From: Bacillota bacterium
Lineage (GTDB): Bacteria; Bacillota; Bacilli; Paenibacillales; UBA4045
DNA length: 64,000 nucleotides
Direction of reading: 5' to 3'
Assembly: GCA_023441055.1 (NCBI GenBank)
Contig: JAEZQY010000019.1
Span: 62,001-126,000 of the forward strand
Each line of letters opens with the position of its first letter. The first letter of the stretch is position 1. The notes beneath the pieces are model-generated. The model did no database searches. It was given only the letters and a program-made list of their open reading frames with translations, and was not told the DNA's origin. Made by a program: the position numbers and the translations under genes. Positions 26,001 to 34,448 of this stretch are shown here, in pieces.

Positions 26001-26192
26001 GAACTTCCACACGCCATTGAGCGAACGATAATACGGAGAAGCCGCATGGTCTAGACGCAAGGCCTCTTCAACGGAAGGGTACGACATCTTGGACGCATGG
26101 GCATCCAATCGGCCGATCTGATAAATATCGGGATTATTGTTCCATTCGGGATAGCCATTAGCTGGTGGTGAATAGCTTAGTTTCTCGCGCAT
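23058..26192 (-). CDS. lacZ: Beta-galactosidase, glycoside hydrolase family 2 (LacZ type)
   Basis: Cytoplasmic enzyme of 1044 residues, the normal LacZ length. Domain order is jelly-roll sugar-binding domain (about 50-230), Ig-like domain, catalytic barrel (about 345-640), second Ig-like domain and the C-terminal beta-galactosidase small chain. The acid/base is Glu481 (IWSLGNESFGG) and the nucleophile Glu548 (YILCEYSHAMGN); NRHEF at 367-371 is also conserved. AAGGAGG lies 8 bases before the ATG at 26192, so the longer frame to 26216 is not used. It is divergent from an AraC regulator, its likely activator, and hydrolyses beta-galactosides after import. Confidence 0.96.
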   Translation of the reverse strand: MREKLSYSPPANGYPEWNNNPDIYQIGRLDAHASKMSYPSVEEALRLDHAASPYYRSLNGVWKFAFAETPSQRIQDFYRTDYDCAEWADMPVPSHWQLQGYDYPQYTNVRYPWEASEPELKPPFAPTKYNPVGSYVREFTVPEDWQGRPIFISFQGVESAFYVWVNGELVGYSEDTFTPAEFDLTPYLSAGTNKLAVEVYRWCDASWLEDQDFWRLSGIFRDVYLYTTPPVHIADFFVKSDLDADYRDARLELDVKLGNYEYARVDGLLLEAQLYDSQDQPVLDHPLAVGAKLQGEDEIALKLSTDIVNPLKWSAETPHLYKLVLSLKDASGQLIEAVSCRTGFRKFELKDGLMKINGKRIVFKGVNRHEFTADTGRAVGKDIMIRDILIMKAHNVNAVRTSHYPNQSYWYELCDEYGLYVIDEANLETHGSWSYGSKVLEDRTVPGSKPEWRDNVLDRCNSMFQRDKNHPSIVIWSLGNESFGGDNFLAMYDFLKQADPSRLVHYEGVFHYRPSEAASDMESTMYIRPRDVEQYAKNDPKKPYILCEYSHAMGNSCGGLHLYWEIIDKYEILQGAFIWDWVDQAIRTKTPDGVEYLAYGGDFGEKPHDGNFCGNGLVLADREVTPKLMEVKRCYQNVKFEAVDLSAGRIRVTNQFLFTNLDEYALRWEVSLNGVLAGNGTLLASVSPGESGEFTVPLDSSWLQAADEAVLTVGFITKTDEPWAAAGHEVAWGQFILTPYRYAAGVDSSIPRAAGAGLANLKVEQAGFDLVVSGSARAARFNCETGLLSSYQIDGAERLLEPVRPNFWRAVTDNDRGNKHPERCAVWKEASVNRKLLSFQWSDDGDSVTVQADYLLPTAPFSTLGITYCIQADGAIEITERLVPGDGLPEIPEVGMLLVLDGSLDTISWYGRGPHDNYWDRKSGARLGLFHGLVRDQFTSYLRPQECGNKTDVRFASVAAAGNGEAGIRFDAPAPFEINALPWTPAELEDHDHVYKLPQSNKTVVRVNYKQMGVGGDDSWGAPTHDEFTLPSNRAYAFTFTLRP

Positions 26193-26308
26193 GGTAGCGC
26201 CTCCTTGTTGCGTCATGATATGATATTAACATTATACCCCCAACACTTCCCTTATAAAATAGAACAAAATTCACAATATATATAACAAAATGAAACTAGG
26301 TGGACCAA

Positions 26309-27127
26309 ATGGACAATGTGATCCTGTTCCAGAAATCAGATGAGCTCGATCAGCTTCCGTTCTATGTGACGACACTCGGATATTGGGCACACCAGACGGA
26401 GATGGCCAGACCTACCGGCTTCCCGGACTTCCAATTTCATCAGATTCTAGGCGGTCAGGGCAGGCTGATCATAGAAGAGGAAGAATTTATACTGGGAGAG
26501 GGAGACGTCTTCTTCTTGTTCCCGGACATGCCGCATAGGTATACGCCGATCACCGAGCCGTGGGAGCTCGCCTGGGTATCGTTCAACGGGCGGGAGGCAA
26601 GCCGGCTGCTCGCCAATGCTGGTATTACCGCATCGGCTGTCAGCCGATCGAAGGACGCGACGCTGATGCAGGCGCTGCGCGAGATGCTGCTGCTCGACGA
26701 ACACGACATAGGGGATATTGACGCGGAGCGATCCAAGCTGCTCTATGCGTTGCTGCTCGATCTCTCCGAGCAGCTGATCGTCCCTTCTGGATCCGATGCG
26801 GATATGGCGCGCATCCGGCCAGTGCTGCGTTATATGAATCAACATCTGAACGAATCGATGTCGCTGCAGGAGCTGGCCGATGTGGCGGGTGTATCGCCGC
26901 AATATCTGTGCAGACTGTTCCACAAGAGTCTGAAGATCCGTCCGATGAGCTATCTGAATCAAGAGCGGATCAATCGGAGCAAGCAGCTTATGTACACCCA
27001 TCGCGATAGACCCATCTACGAGATCGCGCGCATGGTCGGATTCGATAATCCGAGCTATTATTGCGCGCTGTTCAAGCGCCATACTGGGATGACACCAGTG
27101 GCGTTCAAGGAGCTGCACGGCATATGA
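26309..27127 (+). CDS. AraC-family regulator, probable regulator of lacZ
   Basis: Protein of 272 residues. The N-terminal cupin part has GGQGRLIIEEEEFILGEGDVFF cut by the usual PDMPHRYTP, and the C-terminal 100 residues hold two helix-turn-helix motifs (SLQELADVAGVSPQYLCRLFHK and YEIARMVGFDNPSYYCALFKR). ATG 26309 lies 5 bases after AGGTGG; a GTG at 26300 overlaps that site. The divergent position with lacZ and the nearby GH154 gene suggests control of both. Effector unknown. Confidence 0.9.
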   Translation: MDNVILFQKSDELDQLPFYVTTLGYWAHQTEMARPTGFPDFQFHQILGGQGRLIIEEEEFILGEGDVFFLFPDMPHRYTPITEPWELAWVSFNGREASRLLANAGITASAVSRSKDATLMQALREMLLLDEHDIGDIDAERSKLLYALLLDLSEQLIVPSGSDADMARIRPVLRYMNQHLNESMSLQELADVAGVSPQYLCRLFHKSLKIRPMSYLNQERINRSKQLMYTHRDRPIYEIARMVGFDNPSYYCALFKRHTGMTPVAFKELHGI

Positions 27128-27216
27128 GGGCGATGGATTCGCCTAATAATTGGTATCGTTCACCTATGTATTCATGATAAGATTAGTCTAATATAGACAA
27201 TTCCTATGGGGAGTGT

Positions 27217-28389
27217 ATGGAGATGGAAGATGGACGGGCTGATCGCGCTTATTGGGTGAATAATCTGGTGCGGATTGCCAATCCGGTGTTGGAGGCGCTG
27301 GCAAACCGAAGGCTGCGGAGCAGCATGCCTGTCGAGGTTACGAACGGAGCGGATCAGGATGATCGTCAACGATTCACACATCTTGAGGCGCTGGGCCGCA
27401 CGCTGGCAGGCATCGCCCCCTGGCTCGAGGCGAGGGAGATAAGCGAAGAGGAGACGCTGCTGCAGGGCAGATTTAGAGAGCTTGCCAGGCTGGCAATCGA
27501 CAGCGCGACAGATCCGGAATCGCCGGATTATATGAACTTCACGGAAGGTGGCCAACCGATTGTCGATGCGGCCTTCCTCAGCCATGCGATTGTGCGGGCG
27601 CCGAATGAGCTATGGGGGAAGCTTGATTCGCGCGTCCGTTATCAGGTGATCAGGTCGCTGAAGGGGACACGCAGCAGAAAGCCGCATTACAGCAACTGGC
27701 TGCTGTTCAGCGCTATGATTGAGACGGCGTTATATCTGATGGGCGAGGATTGGGATCGCATGCGGGTAGATTACGCGATTAAGGAGCATCTGAGCTGGTA
27801 CAAGGGCGATGGTATATATGGGGATGGGCCAGAGTTCCATTGGGATTATTACAATAGCTTCGTGATCCAACCGATGCTGCTGGATGTCGTGGCGATGCTC
27901 GGCCGTGAGGAGCCGGATTGGTCGACGCTGTATCCGGGGCTATTGGCCATCGGCCAGCGCTACGCGATTGTTCTGGAACGGCTTATTGGGTCCGACGGGA
28001 GCTTTCCGCCTATCGGCCGATCACTGGCCTATCGCGGAGGAGCCTTCCAGCATCTGGCGCAGCTAGCGCTGCAGGGGAAGCTGCCAGCCGAGCTGCCGCC
28101 CGCGCAGGTGCGCAGCGCATTGACCGCTATGCTGCAGCGTACGATGGAAGCGCCGGGCACCTATGACGCTGATGGCTGGTTGAGGATCGGCCTAAGCGGC
28201 AGTCAGCCTGGACTGGGTGAAGGCTATATCTCGACTGGCAGCCTGTATCTATGCGCGACGGCATTCCTGCCGCTGGGACTGCCCCCCGCAGATTCGTTCT
28301 GGAGCAGCCCTCCGCAGAATTGGACCTCTAAGCGGATCTGGTCGGGGCAAGACGCGCCGCTCGATCACGCATATCACGCGTCCGTCTGA
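27217..28389 (+). CDS. DUF2264 protein, glycoside hydrolase family 154-like
   Basis: Soluble protein of 390 residues matching DUF2264, now placed in family GH154 (beta-glucuronidase-type activity in characterised members). Recognisable blocks are FTHLEALGRTLAGIAPWLE, SHAIVRAPNELW, RKPHYSNWLLFSAMIET, WYKGDGIYGDGPEFHWDYYNSFVI and GRSLAYRGGAFQHLAQLAL; an alpha/alpha barrel is expected. GGGGAG lies before two ATGs, 27217 and 27223; the second has better spacing. It lies 89 bases after the AraC gene, and its 3' end overlaps the convergent membrane-protein gene by 16 bases. It probably trims uronic-acid ends of imported oligosaccharides. Confidence 0.85.
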   Translation: MEMEDGRADRAYWVNNLVRIANPVLEALANRRLRSSMPVEVTNGADQDDRQRFTHLEALGRTLAGIAPWLEAREISEEETLLQGRFRELARLAIDSATDPESPDYMNFTEGGQPIVDAAFLSHAIVRAPNELWGKLDSRVRYQVIRSLKGTRSRKPHYSNWLLFSAMIETALYLMGEDWDRMRVDYAIKEHLSWYKGDGIYGDGPEFHWDYYNSFVIQPMLLDVVAMLGREEPDWSTLYPGLLAIGQRYAIVLERLIGSDGSFPPIGRSLAYRGGAFQHLAQLALQGKLPAELPPAQVRSALTAMLQRTMEAPGTYDADGWLRIGLSGSQPGLGEGYISTGSLYLCATAFLPLGLPPADSFWSSPPQNWTSKRIWSGQDAPLDHAYHASV

Positions 28390-28712
28390 TTGACCTCCGA
28401 TGGGGGCTGGGTAACCGAATGGTCGGATTCCTTCTCCACCAATGTAATCTCCAGCCCGCCGAATCTCTCAGCAAGCTTGCTGTACACAAGTGCACCCAGC
28501 ATCGAGAACAGGCCGTAGATGACGATCATGATCAGCGGCATGAAGATATAGGTGACACCGATGATCGTAATTTCCGATTGGTCGAACAGGATGCCTGCAA
28601 TCGTGAGTAAGACACCAATCACACTCATCAGCGCCATCGGGATAAGGGATAAGTAGATCGTGGCCTTGAACGCGCTGACGGGTTCAATTGATCGGATCTG
28701 ATGCTTCTTCAT
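28374..28712 (-). CDS. Small membrane protein of unknown function
   Basis: Protein of 112 residues with three hydrophobic stretches that could form two or three membrane helices (ATIYLSLIPMALMSVIGVLL, IIGVTYIFMPLIMIVIYGLF, SMLGALVYSKLA), then a polar tail. The opening IRSIEPVSAFKAT and GGLEITLVEKE look like a conserved Bacillota protein related to DUF3566 membrane proteins, with low certainty. AAGGAGG precedes the ATG by 10 bases. It stands alone and is convergent with the GH154 gene. Confidence 0.65.
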   Translation of the reverse strand: MKKHQIRSIEPVSAFKATIYLSLIPMALMSVIGVLLTIAGILFDQSEITIIGVTYIFMPLIMIVIYGLFSMLGALVYSKLAERFGGLEITLVEKESDHSVTQPPSEVNQTDA

Positions 28713-28779
28713 GGACGAATACGCCTCCTTGTGTTAGGGATCATGTCCCATAATCATGGCGGATGGACTGCCACGAAAT

Positions 28780-28797
28780 GATAATATTACCATTATC
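28780..28797. promoter_or_regulatory. GATAAT-N6-ATTATC dyad
   Basis: A perfect 6-bp inverted repeat with a 6-base centre, about 70 bp before the small membrane-protein gene. It resembles Fur-family operators, but is only a partial match. Confidence 0.25.
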
Positions 28798-28982
28798 CTA
28801 GGGTTATGGAAGATCGTCAATGCCAATGCGATGGATTAGATCACAAACTAACTAGAATAGATCACCATAGCTTCAATTTGGACTTCGTATAATGGAAGGA
28901 TGATAGGTAAGTTGATAAGCAACACAATACAGCGGGATGAGCGCGAGTAGATGCCGATCCTCACCTATGGAGTGAAATCCTT

Positions 28983-30323
28983 ATGTATCGAATATTAGTA
29001 GTGGATGATGAACCGCGTGTGAGTACTGGGATTCGTAACTTCTTGGTTGATTCAGATCTGAATATTGCGCATGTAGAGACGGCGCTTAACGGATTTGAAG
29101 CAATTGATTATATCCGTATGGACAGCTTCGATCTGGTGCTGACCGATATTCAGATGAGCAGAATGAACGGAATTGAGCTGATGGAGACGATTTATCTCGA
29201 GCAGCCGTATCTACCGGTTATCGTGATCTCAGCGCATGAGAAGTTCGACTTTGCGATGAAATCCTTACGGCTCGGGGCCAGGGATTATCTGGTGAAGCCC
29301 GTCGAGCAGGATGAGCTGCTGCGGGTTGTGCATCGTGTCCTTCATGAGAAGGAAGAGCATGGCAAGAAATCGCTGGAGCTGTCTCGTTGGAATCAGGCAG
29401 TCGGACACGAGGTGAAGCGTGGCTCGAGGCGCAAGGAGCTGCTAACTGCGTTGGTGACAGACCAGCGTCTGTCGAGAGAGGAGCAGGACGGACTGATCGC
29501 TGAGCTGAGCGAGCAGCTCGGTGGGGCCTATTTGGCAGTTGTGGCGGTTCGTCTAGATCTTGGATTCGGCGGTTTCAGTAATCGTTCGGTGACCTTGCAG
29601 GATCGCAAGCTGCTGAAGTATGCTTCTCTGAACATCATGGATGAGAGCCTTAGCGAATGGAAGGGAATCATCATTAATGGATTCGGTAATGAACTGATTG
29701 GAGTTATCAAAATAGAGGATGACCAAGAGGGCGGCAAGCTGCAATCACAGCTCCATCTGGTCGGTCAGATGTTGCATATGAATTTGAAGCAGTATCTGAA
29801 TGTGGATGCGACCATTGGCATCAGCAGACTCCACGAGAGCTTGTCTATGCTGCCCTTGCTGATGGAAGAGGCCAGCGCAGCTGTCGAGTGGAAGGCGATG
29901 CATCAGGAGCATCAAGTGTTCTACTACGGGGATGTCATCGCACAGGGCAGCTTCGGTGTAGAGGGTCAGAGCAACCGTGAGGGAGACTATACGCCGATTG
30001 TGGATCGAATCAAGTCGTATATTGAATCGAATTATCGAAACTCCGCCTTGAAGATTCAAGATATCGCGGCTGAGGTGCACTTCAGTACGGCCTATCTGAG
30101 CTATCTCTTCAAGAAGGAGATGAAGAAGAATCTTTGGGATTATGTAACCGAACAGCGCATTGAGGAAGCGCGACACTTGTTGGCGAAGACGGATAAGAAG
30201 CGCTATGAGATCGCTTACGAGGTCGGCTATGAATCGCCTGAGCACTTCAGTCGTATGTTCAAGCGCTATGCAGGGGTAAGTCCAGCGGAATACCGCAAGA
30301 ATATCCAGGGGGAATCGGGATGA
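28983..30323 (+). CDS. YesN-like response regulator (REC plus AraC-type DNA-binding domain)
   Basis: Protein of 446 residues. The receiver domain at 1-125 has DDE at 9-11, phospho-acceptor Asp in LVLTDIQMSRMNG near residue 55, and Lys in YLVKPVEQDEL. A divergent middle region follows. The last 100 residues carry two helix-turn-helix motifs (IQDIAAEVHFSTAYLSYLFKK and YEIAYEVGYESPEHFSRMFKR). The stop overlaps the start of the sensor kinase by four bases, so they are coupled. No transporter of the same direction follows, so the regulon cannot be guessed from position. Confidence 0.94.
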   Translation: MYRILVVDDEPRVSTGIRNFLVDSDLNIAHVETALNGFEAIDYIRMDSFDLVLTDIQMSRMNGIELMETIYLEQPYLPVIVISAHEKFDFAMKSLRLGARDYLVKPVEQDELLRVVHRVLHEKEEHGKKSLELSRWNQAVGHEVKRGSRRKELLTALVTDQRLSREEQDGLIAELSEQLGGAYLAVVAVRLDLGFGGFSNRSVTLQDRKLLKYASLNIMDESLSEWKGIIINGFGNELIGVIKIEDDQEGGKLQSQLHLVGQMLHMNLKQYLNVDATIGISRLHESLSMLPLLMEEASAAVEWKAMHQEHQVFYYGDVIAQGSFGVEGQSNREGDYTPIVDRIKSYIESNYRNSALKIQDIAAEVHFSTAYLSYLFKKEMKKNLWDYVTEQRIEEARHLLAKTDKKRYEIAYEVGYESPEHFSRMFKRYAGVSPAEYRKNIQGESG

Positions 30324-32047
30324 GGCTGAAGTATAAGCTGACCATCGCGTTCGCCCTGTTCATCGTGCTGCCCTTCTTAATCGTCGGTTGGCTGTCGGCA
30401 TATAAAGCCTCAGACACAATGAAGGAGGAGTTGGGCGGAACAACGCTGCAGCTCGTCAGGCAGAATCACATCACGTTAGAGAAGACCATGTTCTCTATTA
30501 ATGATAAGACGATTACGTTCCTAGATAACCACTTGTTCGATCCATCGAGCATGTCCTACTGGTCGGGCATAGAGACGTTAAGTCAGATCAGAGCGGCAGA
30601 TGATATTCTGGAACGCTGGTCCTCCGACGGTACCAATTTTACACTGTATATGATCAATTACGGTGACAAGCAGACGCAGATTGATCTCTCCAGGAAGGAG
30701 ACCGGGTTCGTCTACTTGAATGTATCGACGGATAAGTTGCCTGAGTGGACGGAATATGCGCTGCAGGCGAAGGGGGCTGGGATTTTCCGGCCGGTTCAAG
30801 CTGCTGATGGCACTACAGATGTTCGATTCATGAGAAGTATATTGAATACACAACGGTATGAGGAGAATGTCGGTTTCCTCGTTGTCTCCAATCTCAAGGT
30901 GCTGTTGACTCGAGATCTCGTGTCGGTCAAGCTCGCGGACAATGCAGGCATCTATCTGTACAACGAATGGGATGAGTTATTGATGCAGGCGGGCGAAGCG
31001 ACGCTCCGCATGCCAGAGGTTCTGAATAAGGCGAGACAAGAACGAGCAGGGTACGTCTTCGCTAATCAGGATGGTCGAAGCTGGTTATTCGCCTATTCGC
31101 GCAGCCCGGTATTCGATACACGACTAGTCTATCAAATTCCATTGGATACGATTACGGAAGGTCAGGCTGCATTCCAATGGTTATTGATGATTGTATCCGC
31201 CGTCTATCTGATTCTAGTGCTCCTATTCGTGCTCTATATCCTACGAATTGTGGTTAAGCCATTAGTGAAGCTCGTTCATATAACGAAGGTGTATGAGCCG
31301 GGCAAGGAGCTGGAGATCGGTGCCGAGCAGCCTCGATCCGATGAGTTCGGTATCCTGCACGGCGCCATCCTGAGAATGACTAGACGATTGGATCAGTCAG
31401 TGGAAGAGAATTATGTCATGAAGATCAAGCAGAAGGAGAATGAGCTGACGACGCTACATTCCCAGATTACGCCGCACTTATTGTATAACACACTAGACTC
31501 GATCTATTGGTATGCGCTCGACAGCGGCAACACGGATGTAGGCGAGATGGTTAAGGATCTATCCAAGCTGCTGAGAATCGGACTTAGCAAGGGGAAGACG
31601 ATGGTTACGATAGCGGATGAGCTCGAGCATGCCGCAGCTTACTGCCGCTTGCAGATGATGCGTTATCCGGACACCTTCGAGGTATTCTGGGATATAGATG
31701 AATTGGCGAAGACGTATTGGACGCCGAAGGTCATCTTGCAGCCGCTCATTGAGAATGCGATCTTCCATGCGGTGAGTGGTATGGATGGGGAAGGTGTCAT
31801 CTGGATTCGGGTTCGTCTAGCCGATCAACAGATTATCATGGAAGTGCAGGATAATGGCTTCATTCCGGTTGATGTGGAGCGATTGGAGCGAATCGCGCTC
31901 GGAGAGATTGCGGATAAGGGCTACGGCATTCGCAATGTTCATCAGCGCATCCAATTGCATTATGGCGATGCTTATGGATTGCGCTATGAACAATGTGTGG
32001 GCGGCGGCATTCGCGTAATTGTGACGATACCGCGCGACGAGCGATAA
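30320..32047 (+). CDS. YesM-like sensor histidine kinase
   Basis: Membrane kinase of 575 residues: first membrane helix at about 9-28, extracellular sensor domain to about 285, second helix (WLLMIVSAVYLILVLLFVLY), HAMP linker, then His_kinase region with QITPHLLYNTLDSIYWYA (phospho-His) and an HATPase with PLIENAIFHAV and GYGIRNVHQRIQLHYG. The usual PHFLYN reads PHLLYN here. It overlaps the response regulator gene by four bases, and the two form one system for an extracellular signal, probably a sugar. Confidence 0.94.
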   Translation: MRLKYKLTIAFALFIVLPFLIVGWLSAYKASDTMKEELGGTTLQLVRQNHITLEKTMFSINDKTITFLDNHLFDPSSMSYWSGIETLSQIRAADDILERWSSDGTNFTLYMINYGDKQTQIDLSRKETGFVYLNVSTDKLPEWTEYALQAKGAGIFRPVQAADGTTDVRFMRSILNTQRYEENVGFLVVSNLKVLLTRDLVSVKLADNAGIYLYNEWDELLMQAGEATLRMPEVLNKARQERAGYVFANQDGRSWLFAYSRSPVFDTRLVYQIPLDTITEGQAAFQWLLMIVSAVYLILVLLFVLYILRIVVKPLVKLVHITKVYEPGKELEIGAEQPRSDEFGILHGAILRMTRRLDQSVEENYVMKIKQKENELTTLHSQITPHLLYNTLDSIYWYALDSGNTDVGEMVKDLSKLLRIGLSKGKTMVTIADELEHAAAYCRLQMMRYPDTFEVFWDIDELAKTYWTPKVILQPLIENAIFHAVSGMDGEGVIWIRVRLADQQIIMEVQDNGFIPVDVERLERIALGEIADKGYGIRNVHQRIQLHYGDAYGLRYEQCVGGGIRVIVTIPRDER

Positions 32048-32074
32048 GCGATTAACGATGAGCGATTAACGATG
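32047..32074 (+). repeat. Perfect 14-bp tandem duplication after the sensor kinase
   Basis: AGCGATTAACGATG occurs at 32047-32060 and again at 32061-32074, beginning on the last base of the kinase stop codon. It fills part of the 59-bp gap between convergent genes, which has no clear terminator. Confidence 0.8.
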
Positions 32075-32106
32075 AGCGGTATTGACCGTCGATTAGAACA
32101 GCAAGA

Positions 32107-33708
32107 TTACTTCACTCTGAACGTATGTCGCGCATACCTGCGAACGAGTGTCAGAGCGGAGATACCATAGATCAGAGTAAGCGAGAGAATGGTCCATGCG
32201 AGCACAGCTGGCGCAATGGTTACAACAAGGATGAACCCGCTAGCAGCGGAGATGACCATATTCGTAATCCAATAGAATGGATTCTTGACATTCAGCTCGG
32301 TTGTGTAAGGCTGGAAGATATAGTACATGAATAGATGATGAATGCTGAAGAAGAGTGACAACGCCAGCGCACATCCCCACAGCAGGAGCAGCTCGGAAGC
32401 GGGCGCACCGCCAGCGGCGATAACAATGAACGTCAGCGAGTAGCAGAGCGCTGTACTTGTCATGAGATTCAGCCCTGCAACCCGGAACAGACGGATGCGG
32501 AAGTGATGGTCCGCCGCATTCCGGTAGAAGCTGTAACGCATCAGACTGAGATCGCAATGATAGAACATAGCGCGGCAGGCGGGCTCCCCAATCGTCAGTA
32601 AACTCATGGTGATCGGCAGTATTCTGAGCGCGAATAGAACGCGATCAGTGAGGATAGCGGTCTGCGCTTCATCCGCGAATAGCGCAAAGGCGATACCGGC
32701 AGCCCCGAGTGCGGCGATGATGAGCAGCCGCTTATAGATGGGCTTCACGAATAAGCTGCGGTGTCGGGCGAAGAACAGGGCATTCAGATAGCCGAAGCCT
32801 TCCCGATGTTCGTGCTTGCCCGTCTGCGCTGTCGTCTCATAATGACTCGCATCGGCAGAGATAGCGGTCTTCTGCGCATCCGACATCATCTGTCCGATGT
32901 TAAGCAGCGGATCGTCTCGCTTCGTCGCGGCGTCTACAATTGTGCGGTAATCATCATAAAGAGCGAGTCGTGCTGCCGCATACAGGCCCGCAGCCGCTAG
33001 TAGAATAAGCACGAGCCACAGTAGCGGCAAGTCGCCGAGTACCCACATCTCTGGCCAGAGCAGGGGAGCGTAGGCCACACCGTAGCAGATTCCGATCGTC
33101 AGCCAGACGATTAGATTCTCCTTGACGAGCACGCGGCCCGTTCTCTCGAACAGCTTCAGATGGGCATATTCGCACAACACTCGCCATAGTGTCAGCGCCG
33201 CAGCCAGCACAGGCGATACCAGTATCGATGCATCCAGCAGGTAGAGGAAGACGGCCAGAACAGGGATGTAATAGAGGAAGTAGGTCACATAGCGATATAA
33301 GAGCGTCGTGCGCATGTAGACATCCGGCCGCATCCGCATAAGCTTGACCGCCACATACTTATCTCGATTGGGCTCAAGTATCTTCGCGCTGGACACGCCA
33401 GCGGCGATGAAGCTCAGCAGCAGATAGATGTGCAAGAACAGCGCAAGTCTATTCCCATCGGCAGGTGCATCACTAAAGGCAATGACCGTTGGCAAATACA
33501 CCATCAATCCGAGGTAAGCGAATCGATTACCAACCCCCCACAGCACGTTGGCGATCCAGGCTAAGATCGTGAATGCTTGCTTCCAAACGGGTATAGCGTA
33601 GATCGTATCCGGTATTCGCCTGCCAATGAGCGGGAGCTTGCTGGTATAGTACAGCAATCGGTTAACAGTCGAGGTTGTCCGGATTGCCAGCAGCGTTCTA
33701 TTCATCAT
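32107..33708 (-). CDS. Multi-pass membrane component of an uncharacterised ABC transporter
   Basis: Protein of about 533 residues with some ten or more hydrophobic segments spread over the whole length (for example FAYLGLMVYLPTVIAF, YVTYFLYYIPVLAVFLYLL, LLWLVLILLAAAGLYAA, FILVVTIAPAVLAWTILSL). A short polar stretch lies near residues 265-310. It matches no permease family that I know well; length and position suggest an exporter permease. ATG 33708 (or 33705) follows GAAGGAC and overlaps the end of the ATPase gene by 11 bases, so the two are translated together. Confidence 0.72.
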   Translation of the reverse strand: MMNRTLLAIRTTSTVNRLLYYTSKLPLIGRRIPDTIYAIPVWKQAFTILAWIANVLWGVGNRFAYLGLMVYLPTVIAFSDAPADGNRLALFLHIYLLLSFIAAGVSSAKILEPNRDKYVAVKLMRMRPDVYMRTTLLYRYVTYFLYYIPVLAVFLYLLDASILVSPVLAAALTLWRVLCEYAHLKLFERTGRVLVKENLIVWLTIGICYGVAYAPLLWPEMWVLGDLPLLWLVLILLAAAGLYAAARLALYDDYRTIVDAATKRDDPLLNIGQMMSDAQKTAISADASHYETTAQTGKHEHREGFGYLNALFFARHRSLFVKPIYKRLLIIAALGAAGIAFALFADEAQTAILTDRVLFALRILPITMSLLTIGEPACRAMFYHCDLSLMRYSFYRNAADHHFRIRLFRVAGLNLMTSTALCYSLTFIVIAAGGAPASELLLLWGCALALSLFFSIHHLFMYYIFQPYTTELNVKNPFYWITNMVISAASGFILVVTIAPAVLAWTILSLTLIYGISALTLVRRYARHTFRVK

Positions 33709-34414
33709 GGGCATGTCCTTCATCCTTCAGTAGTTCGATAACACGTTGCTCGAATTCCGGCTGCTTGAGCAGCTCGGCAGGCACCTCGGATAGACGGCCG
33801 TTCGTAAGGACAACCAATTCATCGCATAGATCAGATGCCAGCTGTAGGATATGGGTAGAGAAGATCAGGATATGGTCCTGCTTCATCCGACGCAGCATAT
33901 TCTTCATCTCAAGCGCGACGATCACATCGAATGAGGTTAGAGGCTCGTCAAGCAGGATGACGGGAGGCTTGGTGATGAGGAATAGCAGCATCTGAATCTT
34001 ATTCTTCATACCGTGTGAGTAATTCTTAATGAGCCGATGCCGGTCCTCCTCAGACATGCTCATCATGTCAAAATAGGAATCAATAGGCTCCATCGCCTGC
34101 AGCTTGTCCCGGTGAATATCCATGAAGAACTTCACGAATTCGTAACCGGTTAGGAACTCTGGCAGGATCGGCAGCGAGTATACATAGCCCACATCGTCCT
34201 CACGAAGCTCTCTTGTCGCACCGTTCACCTCGAGCAGTGCTTGTCCGCCGTCCATCTTCATCTCACCGCTGAGGCAATTAAACAACGTCGTCTTACCGGC
34301 ACCATTGCGTCCGAGCAGACCATAGATTTTCCCCTGTTCAAAATGATACCCAGCGCCACGAAGCACCTGTTTGTCGCCGAAGTTCTTCTTAATCTCATTC
34401 AGGATTAATTTCAA
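33698..34414 (-). CDS. ABC transporter ATP-binding protein
   Basis: ATPase of 238 residues with Walker A GRNGAGKTT, a signature reading NYSHGMKNKIQ instead of LSGGQ, and Walker B PPVILLDEPLTSFD. These variants are common in exporter ATPases of the CcmA/EcsA/drug type. I place the start at TTG 34414, 7 bases after GGGGGA; a TTG at 34429 overlaps that site. The following gene encodes the membrane partner. The substrate is unknown. Confidence 0.88.
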   Translation of the reverse strand: MKLILNEIKKNFGDKQVLRGAGYHFEQGKIYGLLGRNGAGKTTLFNCLSGEMKMDGGQALLEVNGATRELREDDVGYVYSLPILPEFLTGYEFVKFFMDIHRDKLQAMEPIDSYFDMMSMSEEDRHRLIKNYSHGMKNKIQMLLFLITKPPVILLDEPLTSFDVIVALEMKNMLRRMKQDHILIFSTHILQLASDLCDELVVLTNGRLSEVPAELLKQPEFEQRVIELLKDEGHAHDE

Positions 34415-34448
34415 TACGAATTCCCCCAATCAGTAAGAAGCTGCCTAC

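Noticed and set aside
28780..28797. Fur operator
   Set aside because: Only six of the expected nine or more bases per arm match, and no iron gene is nearby; listed only as a low-confidence dyad.
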